Shown piece by piece: positions 45,014 through 53,464 of a stretch of 64,000 bases of DNA. Location of the stretch: the NCBI RefSeq assembly GCF_013033355.1, contig NZ_WQDY01000009.1, positions 124,001 through 188,000 of the forward strand, read 5' to 3'. A program made the translations under genes and the position numbers. The notes under the pieces are model-generated. The model was not told the origin of the DNA. It was given only the letters and a program-made list of their open reading frames with translations, and did no database searches. The stretch's first letter is position 1. Every line of letters starts with the position of its first letter. The stretch comes from Ruegeria lacuscaerulensis (GTDB lineage: Bacteria; Pseudomonadota; Alphaproteobacteria; Rhodobacterales; Rhodobacteraceae).

Positions 45014-45999
45014 AAGGCTTTGATCCGAAATTCCGGGATTTCCCGGACTACATCATCGGCATCACCAAAGAAATTTGGGAGGATCGCGGCATCGCGACCC
45101 TGCACGAGTATTACGGCAAGGATATCGTGGTGCGGATGCCGGGCAGTGTCTCGACCGGCAATCAGGGTGTTATCGGCGCGACCATGGCGACACTGGCCGA
45201 GTTCCCCGACCGTACCCTTCTGGGCGAGGATGTGATCTGGTCCGGTACGCCCGAGGATGGGATGCTGTCGAGCCACCGCATCATGTCCAGCGCCACGCAT
45301 CTGGGCGATGGCGCGTTCGGCAAGGCGACCGGGTCCAAGCTGCGCTATCGCATTCTGGCCGACTGCCATGCCCGCAACAATACCATCGACGATGAATGGC
45401 TGATCCGCGACAATGGCGCGATCGTCCGGCAGATGGGGTGGGAGCCCAAGGAATTTGCCCGCGACCTGATCGCGCGTGAGGGCGGGGCCGAGGCATGCGT
45501 CAAACCTCTGACCCCGGCCAATGATCTGGACGGGCCGTACAAAGGGCGGGGGAATGACAACGAATGGGGCCAGCGCCATGCTGACCTGCTGACCCGGATG
45601 ATGGGCGCGGATATGGGGGCGGTTGAACGCGACTATGATCGTGCCGTGCAAAGTGAATATCCCGGTGGGGCCACCGGCCACGGGCGCGACGCGGTGGACC
45701 GGTTCTGGATGTCTCTGCGTGCCGCGCTGCCCAATGCGACCTTTACCATTCATCACCAAATCGGGCGCGAGGATGCCAACATGCCGCCCCGCTCGGCCAT
45801 CCGTTGGAGCTTGCATGGCAAACATGATGGCTGGGGGGCGTTTGGCGTGCCCACCGGGGCGGACCTTTTTGTGATGGGCATCAGCCACGCCGAATGGGGC
45901 GAACTGATCGGCGGCGATATCCGCCTGCGCCGCGAATGGACCCTGTTCGATGAAACGGCGATCTGGAAGCAGCTTCTTCTGACGACCGGAGACCTGTGA
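45010..45999 (+). CDS. SnoaL/NTF2-like protein, two-domain
   Basis: A 329-residue protein, the most divergent of the four SnoaL-like proteins here. The first half has MPGSVSTGNQGVIGATMATL; the second ends with GVPTGADLFVMGISHAEW and LRREWTLFDETAIWKQLLL, equivalent to the family motif GIAPTG...NW...D. It is 4 bp overlapped with the LacI gene. Function unknown; the same family as the two-domain proteins in this cluster. Confidence 0.75.
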   Translation: MKGFDPKFRDFPDYIIGITKEIWEDRGIATLHEYYGKDIVVRMPGSVSTGNQGVIGATMATLAEFPDRTLLGEDVIWSGTPEDGMLSSHRIMSSATHLGDGAFGKATGSKLRYRILADCHARNNTIDDEWLIRDNGAIVRQMGWEPKEFARDLIAREGGAEACVKPLTPANDLDGPYKGRGNDNEWGQRHADLLTRMMGADMGAVERDYDRAVQSEYPGGATGHGRDAVDRFWMSLRAALPNATFTIHHQIGREDANMPPRSAIRWSLHGKHDGWGAFGVPTGADLFVMGISHAEWGELIGGDIRLRREWTLFDETAIWKQLLLTTGDL

Positions 46000-46141
46000 T
46001 GCCAACCTGCCTCAAACCCAGCGAACAGGCGCGGCGGTATCACTGCCACCGCGCCGCGCTGCGGGCGCGCCGGCTGAACAATCACCCTCCTGGGGCGACG
46101 GGCTAACCCCCATCGCAACACACCCCCTTTAGGAGATCACC
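46000..46141. other. Intergenic spacer before the cupin gene
   Basis: The only sizeable gap (142 bases) between plus-strand genes in the second half of the cluster. It ends in TTTAGGAG, the cupin ribosome-binding site. No further operator palindrome was found, so the downstream genes may be read through or have an unrecognised promoter. Confidence 0.5.
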
Positions 46142-47101
46142 ATGAGCACCATCCAACAACGCATCGTCCGCTACGGCGAGTTGCAGCCCTGCAAAACCGC
46201 CTTTATCGACGCCCATACGCCGGGAAGCGATCAGAAAGAGAACTTTACCATCATCGGCGGCGGCGTTTCTGAAAGCCCCGATCAGCATGTCCATATCACC
46301 GACAAGATCGGCTTTAATATCGGTGCGGCAGGCCAGCCTCCGAAATGCCGCAACTCACTGCACAGCCACACCACGGCCGAGGTGTTCTTTGTCGCCAAAG
46401 GGCGCTGGCGGTTCTTCTGGGGGCGCTATGGCACGGCGGGTGAGTTCATCGCCGAAGAGGGCGATATCTTCAACATTCCCACCGGTATCTTTCGCGGGTT
46501 CGAAAATGTGGGTCAGGATTACGGGATGATCATGTCCATCCTGGGCGGCGACGATGCCGGAGGCGGTGTCACTTGGGCCCCGCAAGTGATCGAGGATGCG
46601 CAGGCCCACGGCCTGATGCTGGGCGACAATGGCGTGCTGTATGACAGCAAGAAAGGGCAAGAGCTGCCCCACAACGTGCGCCCTATGCCTTTGCTGACCG
46701 AGGAAGAGCTGAAATCCTATCCCGAGGTGCCGGTCGAGGATGTGGTCGGCAAATACGTTGCGCGGTATTGGGACTTGATGGCCCTGTCGGCCAACAAACC
46801 GGCAGTGGTGATAGGCGAGAACGGATGGATCAAGGACAAACCCGGTTTCGAAGTCGATTTTCTGGGCCGAGGATCGTGTGTGCCAGACGCAGTCACAAGC
46901 GACAAACCCGTGGTTCTGATGCCGGCCAGTGGGCATTGGCGGATTGCGGTAGACGACCATGAGACCACATTGTCCGTGGGCGACACCGCTCTGGTTCTGC
47001 CGGGTGAATCCTATAGTGTTGTCCCATCCATGACCGGGCAGGCTGGCCTGTACCGGATTACCGCAACCAATGATCCGGCCGGAGCAACCTGGACAGGATG
47101 A
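46142..47101 (+). CDS. Bicupin domain protein
   Basis: A 319-residue protein with two cupin beta-barrels. The first has a metal-binding pattern (NSLHSHTTAEVFFVAKGRW, then EEGDIFNIPTG) and the second, at the C-terminus, retains the barrel (HETTLSVGDTALVLPGESY) but lacks clear metal histidines. Bicupins include dioxygenases, isomerases and binding proteins. The next gene overlaps by 4 bp. The substrate is unknown. Confidence 0.82.
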   Translation: MSTIQQRIVRYGELQPCKTAFIDAHTPGSDQKENFTIIGGGVSESPDQHVHITDKIGFNIGAAGQPPKCRNSLHSHTTAEVFFVAKGRWRFFWGRYGTAGEFIAEEGDIFNIPTGIFRGFENVGQDYGMIMSILGGDDAGGGVTWAPQVIEDAQAHGLMLGDNGVLYDSKKGQELPHNVRPMPLLTEEELKSYPEVPVEDVVGKYVARYWDLMALSANKPAVVIGENGWIKDKPGFEVDFLGRGSCVPDAVTSDKPVVLMPASGHWRIAVDDHETTLSVGDTALVLPGESYSVVPSMTGQAGLYRITATNDPAGATWTG

Positions 47102-47700
47102 CCGCAGACCCGCAGGATACCCATGCAGTCTATGAGCGGCAGGCGACAGAGTATGACAAACGTCGTTCCAAAGCTCTGTTCGAAGCGCGCTGGTTGGCGC
47201 GCTTCACGGCCAGTCTTAAACCGGGTGATCACGTGTTGGATCTGGGGTGCGGAACAGGTGACCCAATCGCCCGTTGGTTCATGGCCGAAGGGTTTGACGT
47301 CACGGGCGTCGACTTTTCCAAGGCCATGCTGGCCATCGCCCGCGACCGGTGGCCTGACGGAGACTGGCTGCATTCCGATATGCGGGATTTCGATCTGGGT
47401 CGTCAGTTCGATGGTATTATCGCATGGAACAGCTTTTTTCACCTGACGGCCGCAGAGCAAAAAGCCTGTATCGCCCGCATGGCGCGCCACTTGCGATCTG
47501 GTGGGATGCTGATGTTGACGGTCGGTCCGCGCGCAGGCGAGGCAAGCGGTACAGTTGGCGCAGAAATGGTCTACCACGCGTCTCTTTCGCCTGCCGGATA
47601 TGCCGGGTGCCTTGAGGACAACGGGCTTCAGATGACCGGATTTCTGGCCGAGGACCCTGAAACGCAAAGCCACACCGTGTTGATGGCGCGAAAACTATAA
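47098..47700 (+). CDS. Class I SAM-dependent methyltransferase
   Basis: A 200-residue Rossmann-fold methyltransferase. The SAM-binding motif DHVLDLGCGTGDPIARWF is near residue 42, followed by GVDFSKAML and the post-motif ILAWNSFFHLTA-like segment. The acceptor is not predicted. It is coupled by overlap to the cupin gene and sits just ahead of a MetE-core protein, so both may handle methyl or alkyl groups in one pathway; that is an inference. Confidence 0.85.
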   Translation: MTADPQDTHAVYERQATEYDKRRSKALFEARWLARFTASLKPGDHVLDLGCGTGDPIARWFMAEGFDVTGVDFSKAMLAIARDRWPDGDWLHSDMRDFDLGRQFDGIIAWNSFFHLTAAEQKACIARMARHLRSGGMLMLTVGPRAGEASGTVGAEMVYHASLSPAGYAGCLEDNGLQMTGFLAEDPETQSHTVLMARKL

Positions 47701-47711
47701 GGAGGCCAAAG

Positions 47712-48836
47712 ATGCCTGTAAAAACCACGCATGTCGGGTCTTTACCACGTAAGCAAGAGGTAGTGGACTTTATCTTTGCCCGTGAAAATGGCGAACCCTA
47801 CGACGCAGCAGCTTTTGATGCCTGCATGGCGGGCGCCGTAGACGAGACCGTCCGCCAACAAACCGACGCTGGTATAGACGTTGTCAGCGACGGAGAGACG
47901 TCGAAGATTTCTTATGCGACTTATGTCAAAGATCGCTATACCGGATTTTCCGGAGACAGCCCGCGCAATGCGCCGGCGGATCTCAAGATGTTCCCAAGCT
48001 TTCTGCAACGGCTGGCCGATGATGGCGGCACCCCGAAATATGCGCGACCCATGTGTACGGGCGAGGTCCGCTCGAAGGGGCAAGGTGAATTGCAGAAAGA
48101 CATCGCCAACCTCAAGGCGGCCATGGCGCGGCACGATGTTGGTCAGGGTTTCATGAATGCCGCGTCACCGGGTGTGATCTCGCTGTTTCTGCAAAATGAT
48201 TTCTACCCAACCCGCGAGGCTTATCTGGCCGCATTGGCAGATGCGATGAAAGAGGAATACGAAACCATTGTCGCGGCAGGTTTGGACATTCAGCTGGATT
48301 GCCCCGACCTTGCCCTGTCCCGCCACATGTTGTTCACGGACCTGTCGGATGACGAATTTCTCAAGATCGCGGATATGCATGTCGAGGCCCTGAACCATGC
48401 GCTGCAAAACGTGCCGCAGGACCGGGTGCGAGTGCATATCTGCTGGGGGAATTACGAAGGCCCGCATTGTTGCGATATCGCGATGGACAAGGTGTTCAGC
48501 ACCCTGATGGCAACAAAATCGCGCTATGTCCTATTCGAGACGTCGAACCCGCGCCATGCGCATGAGTGGACTGTGTTCCGGGATCGTAAAGCCGAGATCC
48601 CCGATGACAAGATTCTGGTCCCTGGAGTGGTCGACACCACCACCAATTTCATTGAACACCCCGAGCTTGTGGCGCAACGGATTGAACGCTTTACCGGTAT
48701 TGTCGGTGAGGATCGGGTTATCGCAGGCAGCGATTGCGGTTTTGGAACGTTTGCGGGATTCGGCGCGATTGATCCGCAGATCGCCTATGCCAAGCTAGAG
48801 GCGCTGGCCCAGGGGGCAGAGCTGGCCCGCGCATGA
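47712..48836 (+). CDS. Zinc-dependent MetE-core / cobalamin-independent methyl- or alkyltransferase-like protein
   Basis: A 374-residue protein equal to the catalytic C-terminal half of cobalamin-independent methionine synthase, without the N-terminal tetrahydrofolate half. The zinc ligands are recognisable: His242 and Cys244 (VHICWGN) and Cys342 (SDCGFGTFAG); the start TTHVGSLPR is typical. Similar short proteins include epoxyalkane:coenzyme M transferase. Activation of a thiol for attack on a methyl or alkyl group is likely; the natural donor and acceptor are unknown. Confidence 0.85.
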   Translation: MPVKTTHVGSLPRKQEVVDFIFARENGEPYDAAAFDACMAGAVDETVRQQTDAGIDVVSDGETSKISYATYVKDRYTGFSGDSPRNAPADLKMFPSFLQRLADDGGTPKYARPMCTGEVRSKGQGELQKDIANLKAAMARHDVGQGFMNAASPGVISLFLQNDFYPTREAYLAALADAMKEEYETIVAAGLDIQLDCPDLALSRHMLFTDLSDDEFLKIADMHVEALNHALQNVPQDRVRVHICWGNYEGPHCCDIAMDKVFSTLMATKSRYVLFETSNPRHAHEWTVFRDRKAEIPDDKILVPGVVDTTTNFIEHPELVAQRIERFTGIVGEDRVIAGSDCGFGTFAGFGAIDPQIAYAKLEALAQGAELARA

Positions 48837-49528
48837 CACCGTTGATTCTGTTACCGGGCATGATGTGCGATGCGCGGCTTTTCGGCCCGCAGATTGACGC
48901 GTTGTCCGGCAAGGTACCGATGATGACCTTTCCCCTGTGTCAGCACGACAGCGTACAGGGACTGGCAGTGGATATCCTGCGCAACGCGCCACCCAGATTT
49001 GCACTGGCGGGTTTGTCGATGGGCGGGATTGTCGCCATGGAGGTTCTGCGTCAAGCCCCCGAGCGTATTGAACGCCTGGCCTTGCTGGACACGAACCCGA
49101 TGGCCGAGCTGCCCGATGTCAAAGCCCGCCGTGCTCCGCAGATGGACGCGGTGCGCGAAGGGCGGCTGTGGCATGTAATGCGAGACGAAATGAAGCCCAA
49201 CTATCTTGCAGACGGGCCGCGTCAGGGGGCTGTTCTGGATTTGTGCATGGAGATGGCAATTGGTCTGGGCCCTCAAGTCTTTCTGCGTCAATCGCAAGCC
49301 TTGATGGACCGACCCGATCAACGTGCAACCTTGGCTGCCTATACCGGACCCGCGCTGGTTCTTTGCGGTCGAGAGGACGGGTTGTGCCCGGTCGAGCGCC
49401 ACCAGTTGATGCACGATCTACTGCCAAACAGCGTACTGCACGTCATTGATGGGGCTGGTCACCTGCCCACATTGGAGAAACCAAACGAAACAACGGCGGC
49501 TTTGGCGCGCTGGTTGGAGGACATATGA
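48833..49528 (+). CDS. Alpha/beta-fold hydrolase
   Basis: A 231-residue hydrolase. The nucleophile elbow is ALAGLSMGGIVAMEVL near residue 58 (Ser in GLSMGG), the acid is probably in LCGREDGLCPV, and the catalytic His is in DGAGHLPTLEKP near the C-terminus. It is overlapped with genes on both sides. It may cleave an ester or lactone in the pathway; the substrate is not predicted. Confidence 0.87.
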   Translation: MTPLILLPGMMCDARLFGPQIDALSGKVPMMTFPLCQHDSVQGLAVDILRNAPPRFALAGLSMGGIVAMEVLRQAPERIERLALLDTNPMAELPDVKARRAPQMDAVREGRLWHVMRDEMKPNYLADGPRQGAVLDLCMEMAIGLGPQVFLRQSQALMDRPDQRATLAAYTGPALVLCGREDGLCPVERHQLMHDLLPNSVLHVIDGAGHLPTLEKPNETTAALARWLEDI

Positions 49529-50220
49529 CACCATCCCTTTTGTCACTGTTGCGCAAAGTGGATACGCCCACTGTCTGCAACGCCATAGAAGTCGCTCAGG
49601 GTAAGCGAGGATTTGACAGATTTACGCGCGGTACCATGATGTGTTCGGCCCCGAATGAGCCTGCAATCGTGGGCTATGCGCGCACGGCAAAAATTGCAGC
49701 AGTTGCACCCCCGACCGAGGAGCCCGACGTTATCCGTGCCAGACGCATGGACTATTACAAACACATGGCTGAAGGCCCCGCGCCCTCGGTCGCTGTGATA
49801 GAAGATGTGGATTACCCCGACTGCATCGGCGCCTATTGGGGCGAGATTAACACCACCATTCACAAAGGGTTTGGCATGTCAGGGGCGTTGACCAATGGCG
49901 TAATGCGCGATCTTGGTGATCTGCCAGACGGGTTCCCGGTTATTGCAGGCTCAGTTGGTCCAAGCCATGGTTTCGTCCATGTACGCGATCTGGACACGCC
50001 GGTCTCGGTATTTGGCATGACGGTAGATCCGGGTGATTTGATCCATGCGGATCGACACGGCGCATTGGTCATTCCCGAGGATATCGTCGATCAGCTGGAA
50101 GGCGCGATCCAAAAGCTGCTGACGACAGAGCGTATCATTCTGGACGCCGCCACCCAGCCGGGTTTTGATTTCGACGCGTTCGAAACCGCATGGACGGCCT
50201 TCGAAAAAGCAAGGGTCTGA
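49525..50220 (+). CDS. RraA-family protein (aldolase/decarboxylase-like)
   Basis: A 231-residue RraA/HMG-aldolase-fold protein. Family segments are VDTPTVCNAIEV near residue 11, GYARTAKIAA, GAYWGEINTTIHKGFGMSGA and the metal/substrate site NGVMRDLGDLPDGFPV, then DPGDLIHADRHGALVIPED. Some members are 4-hydroxy-4-methyl-2-oxoglutarate aldolases or oxaloacetate decarboxylases, others inhibit RNase E. The catabolic context favours a C-C lyase. It is the last gene of the plus-strand cluster. Confidence 0.85.
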   Translation: MTPSLLSLLRKVDTPTVCNAIEVAQGKRGFDRFTRGTMMCSAPNEPAIVGYARTAKIAAVAPPTEEPDVIRARRMDYYKHMAEGPAPSVAVIEDVDYPDCIGAYWGEINTTIHKGFGMSGALTNGVMRDLGDLPDGFPVIAGSVGPSHGFVHVRDLDTPVSVFGMTVDPGDLIHADRHGALVIPEDIVDQLEGAIQKLLTTERIILDAATQPGFDFDAFETAWTAFEKARV

Positions 50221-50237
50221 ACCCGAACTGCCGTGTT

Positions 50238-51770
50238 TTAAAGCTGCGAACCGATCGGTAAAATGGCCAGAACGCCCGAGATTATGTGATCCCATGCCGA
50301 TCCTGTCGGCTCGGCGTCATATCGCAGGACAGTGCCGTCCTGTTGCCGGGTTGTCCAAACCAGTTTGCCAGCCTCTTCAAGCGTCACATTGTACGTGTAC
50401 GCGGGCAGCGCCTCGTCCAGCGCGCCCATTGTCCGAACCGCCAAGTCGGGCGAATCGATCAGGATGCCCATCTCGGTGTTGATATTGACGGATCTGGGAT
50501 CCCAATTGAACGACCCGACGAAAACGTAGCGATCATCAATGGTGAACGCCTTGGAATGCAGACCCGAACGGGATTGTGCCCAGTTAATACCGCGTTGTTG
50601 AACCTGATAGGCATCCGGGCGCAGCTCGTACAGCTCGACGCCGGCGCGCAACAGGGCGCGGCGCTTTTTGGCGTAATGGGCATAGACCGGTGCCACGTCG
50701 TTTGAAGCCAGCGAATTGGTGACGACCTTGATATCGACGCCGCGGTTTTCCAGCTCGGACATCCATGCAACCCCTTTGTTTCGAGGCACAAAATACGCCG
50801 AGATGATGTTGACCTCGTTTTTTGCTGTCTCAAAATAGGGCAACAATTGCGACGCGAGTATCTGTTCGGGATCATCCGCGCCGGCTGCTTTGGATGGAGG
50901 GTCGGCGTATAGCCGGGCCTGAACCCAATCAACCGACAATGCGTTGCCGGCAAAGGTCTCTTGCGCTGACCTGCGCAGGGCGTTGCCATAAGGCGTATCG
51001 CGCGCCTCGTCGACAAGGTCATTCAGCCGGTCGCGTGCCTCGTTCAGTGAAACGCCCTGGGGTTCATCAATCACCACAGCGGCAGGAACGGCGAATTCAC
51101 TGTTCCAGTAGGTATCGAAACTGTCCGAGACCTGACGGACCACTGGGCCAGTGGCCAGCACATCCAAATCCGCATAGTTCATTTCCTCGCGGGCCAGAAA
51201 ATACTCGGCACCGATATTGCGCCCACCTACAATGGTGAATGTATTGTCTGCGGTCATCGACTTGTTATGCATCCGACGGTTGATGCGTTTAAAGTCGGTC
51301 AGACCGGCGATTAGCAGGCTTTGATCTCGCCAGAACGGGTTGAACAGCCTGATCTCGATATTCTCATGCAGATCAAGGGCGGCAGTCATCGCATCGTATC
51401 CGGACGTGTCCATATCGTCCAACAACAGGCGCACGCGGACACCCCGGTCCGCAGCACGCAACAGGCTTGCAGCAAACAGATGCCCGGTCGGATCGTCGTG
51501 TAGCAGATAGTATTGCGCATCAATCGTTTGCTCTGCCGCTGCCGCCATCAGCAGCCGAATGACCAGCGCCTGTTCCCCATCGCTGACAAGTCGTACGCCC
51601 GATCGCCCGTCGCCGGGATCGCCCAACCTGCTGGCCGCGCGATAAAGCTGGCTTGTCGGTTCGGCGGCGACGGATCGCGTCACCGTCTTTTCATAGGTCC
51701 GGGACGTGGGCGCGCATGCAGCAAGGGCCAGCATGCAGCAGACATGAACCGTTATGATCCATGACTTCAT
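50238..51770 (-). CDS. Phospholipase D-family lipoprotein (cardiolipin-synthase-like)
   Basis: A 510-residue protein with a lipoprotein signal (Cys19 in LALAAC). Two PLD catalytic sites are visible: MHNKSMTADNTFTIVGGRN (HxKxxxxD) near residue 168 and LHSKAFTIDDRYVFVGSFN near residue 402. Such proteins form cardiolipin or cleave phospholipids at the envelope. Lipidation suggests it is exported, unlike classical ClsA. It converges with the RraA gene, with 17 bases between the stops. Confidence 0.87.
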   Translation of the reverse strand: MKSWIITVHVCCMLALAACAPTSRTYEKTVTRSVAAEPTSQLYRAASRLGDPGDGRSGVRLVSDGEQALVIRLLMAAAAEQTIDAQYYLLHDDPTGHLFAASLLRAADRGVRVRLLLDDMDTSGYDAMTAALDLHENIEIRLFNPFWRDQSLLIAGLTDFKRINRRMHNKSMTADNTFTIVGGRNIGAEYFLAREEMNYADLDVLATGPVVRQVSDSFDTYWNSEFAVPAAVVIDEPQGVSLNEARDRLNDLVDEARDTPYGNALRRSAQETFAGNALSVDWVQARLYADPPSKAAGADDPEQILASQLLPYFETAKNEVNIISAYFVPRNKGVAWMSELENRGVDIKVVTNSLASNDVAPVYAHYAKKRRALLRAGVELYELRPDAYQVQQRGINWAQSRSGLHSKAFTIDDRYVFVGSFNWDPRSVNINTEMGILIDSPDLAVRTMGALDEALPAYTYNVTLEEAGKLVWTTRQQDGTVLRYDAEPTGSAWDHIISGVLAILPIGSQL

Positions 51771-51994
51771 GAGTTTTTTCCGATCTTCATACTGACAGTG
51801 ACACTCTAAACGGGCTGTTTTTCAAGGTTGTTGTTTTGAATCCCTGCAAATTGCCTGCGGCTGCGGTTCGATTGCAGATGCCGTCAGGTCCGTTCCTCAG
51901 GGATCTCTGTCGGATTTTTGATTGTTGAATTCATCGGGTTCTGATCATCTGCGATCTGAAAAAACCTATGCTCAGCCGATGGAAAGACGCGGAT

Positions 51995-52408
51995 ATGAAA
52001 TTGGAATTCCACCATATCAACTTTGTCTCGCAAGATGTGGATCGCCTCCACGATTTTTACACGGGCGTTCTTGGGTTGGATGACATCCCGATCGAGAATT
52101 TCCCACGATCCGAGGATACGAAGGATCGGGGCTATAGCGGCAAGATCCGCTTTGCGACCGACGGGCAGATGCAGATGCACCTGGCCGAGAAAGACCTCGG
52201 CGTCGCCTTTAAGCATGGCGAAACGATAAACCCGGTCGAACGCGGCCACATCGCTTTTAGGACTGATGATATCGCGGCCTTCATGAAGCTGCTGGACGAC
52301 AACGGCATTCCCTATTCGGATTATGGAACTGCCTTTGCCAAAGAATGGCATCAGGTGTTCTTTCACGACCCCGAAGGCAACGTCATCGAAGTCCATCAGG
52401 CGGTCTGA
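51995..52408 (+). CDS. VOC/glyoxalase-fold protein
   Basis: A 137-residue vicinal-oxygen-chelate protein. The HHINFVSQDVDRLHDFYTGV start with its metal His, the HIAFRTDDIAAFM middle and the FFHDPEGNVIEVHQ end are the standard VOC pattern. It could be a glyoxalase, dioxygenase or resistance protein. The start preceded by GGAAAG was chosen, not the upstream ATG. It ends 10 bases from the convergent GntR gene. Confidence 0.87.
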   Translation: MKLEFHHINFVSQDVDRLHDFYTGVLGLDDIPIENFPRSEDTKDRGYSGKIRFATDGQMQMHLAEKDLGVAFKHGETINPVERGHIAFRTDDIAAFMKLLDDNGIPYSDYGTAFAKEWHQVFFHDPEGNVIEVHQAV

Positions 52409-52417
52409 GTTTGGGTC

Positions 52418-53296
52418 TTAGGATGTGGCCTCCTCGAACCGGTGCCGGGTGGCGTCGAGATGGGATTGCATCGCTGCGCGGGCTTTACGGTGGTCGCGCT
52501 CCAGAACCGCCTGAATGATCTGCAGGTGATCTGAGGTCGCGGTCAGGTGATGGTGCATCTGATCTTCCAGCGGCCAAAGGTAGTGGTGGTTGAAGATCAT
52601 CGAGATCGCGTCCTGAAACCCCACGATCAGCCTATTGTCGGCATGCGCGTTCAGAAACCGATGAAACTTGGTGTCCAGGGCGGGGAAATCCAAGTCAGCG
52701 AAATCGGAGTGCGCCGAAATCTCGAGATGATCCTGTTTCAACCTGATGAGCCCGCCCCAGAACGGGTCATTCTCGGGGATCTGGCAGAGCTTCTCGACTG
52801 CTCTGCTTTCGAACATCACGCGGACCTCATGCAGCTCTAACGCGTATTTTCGGGTGACGCCTTCCAAAACCCATCGGCGGTGGTGGTCCTTGCGGACGAA
52901 ACCGAACCGGCTGAGCCCGATCAGAAATTCGCGCATGGTCTGGACCGAAACGTTGAGCTGTCGCGCCAGAAGCCTCTCGTTCAGCAGCGCGCCCGGACCG
53001 ATATCCTCGCTTCGGATCATTTGCATGAACGTGGCCTCCAAGGCATCGCGCATGTCCATGGTTTCGCTGGCGGCGAAATAATCCCGCCGCTGAGGGACCC
53101 GAAGCAATTGCCGCTCTGGCCCGGCCTGCGTCAATATCCCTGCTTTTTCCAACCTCTTCAGAATTGCGCGCGCGGTTGTTCTGCTGACATCCAATTGTCG
53201 CGCGATCGCCGAGATGTTCTGGATGCTGGGATTGGCGACCAAAGCGTCCAGCATGGCATTATAGGCGGCTTTGAAAACGCGATCTGGGCGTGCCAT
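52418..53296 (-). CDS. GntR/FCD-family transcriptional regulator with tandem HTH
   Basis: A 292-residue regulator. Residues about 28-60 form a winged HTH (ISAIARQLDVSRTTARAILK), and a second HTH follows near residue 107 (LNERLLARQLNVSVQTMREF), before an FCD effector domain with histidines (HRFLNAH, NHHYLW). The double HTH is unusual, since FadR/GntR-FCD proteins normally have one. The second of two ATG codons has better AGGA spacing. It is divergent from the aldo/keto reductase operon and likely controls it. Confidence 0.85.
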   Translation of the reverse strand: MARPDRVFKAAYNAMLDALVANPSIQNISAIARQLDVSRTTARAILKRLEKAGILTQAGPERQLLRVPQRRDYFAASETMDMRDALEATFMQMIRSEDIGPGALLNERLLARQLNVSVQTMREFLIGLSRFGFVRKDHHRRWVLEGVTRKYALELHEVRVMFESRAVEKLCQIPENDPFWGGLIRLKQDHLEISAHSDFADLDFPALDTKFHRFLNAHADNRLIVGFQDAISMIFNHHYLWPLEDQMHHHLTATSDHLQIIQAVLERDHRKARAAMQSHLDATRHRFEEATS

Positions 53297-53464
53297 GGCC
53301 ATGTTCCTGATGTTCAATAAGATGTTTTTAATAGGGTTAAAGACATTTGAGCGCAAGTCGCCGACGGAATATGATCCGGGCAACCTGCGCTGAACATCAG
53401 CTACGCATTTGGTGTCGTGGCGAGCGCGGGGTGCAATGACATCACTGATTCAGGACACCCGAAA

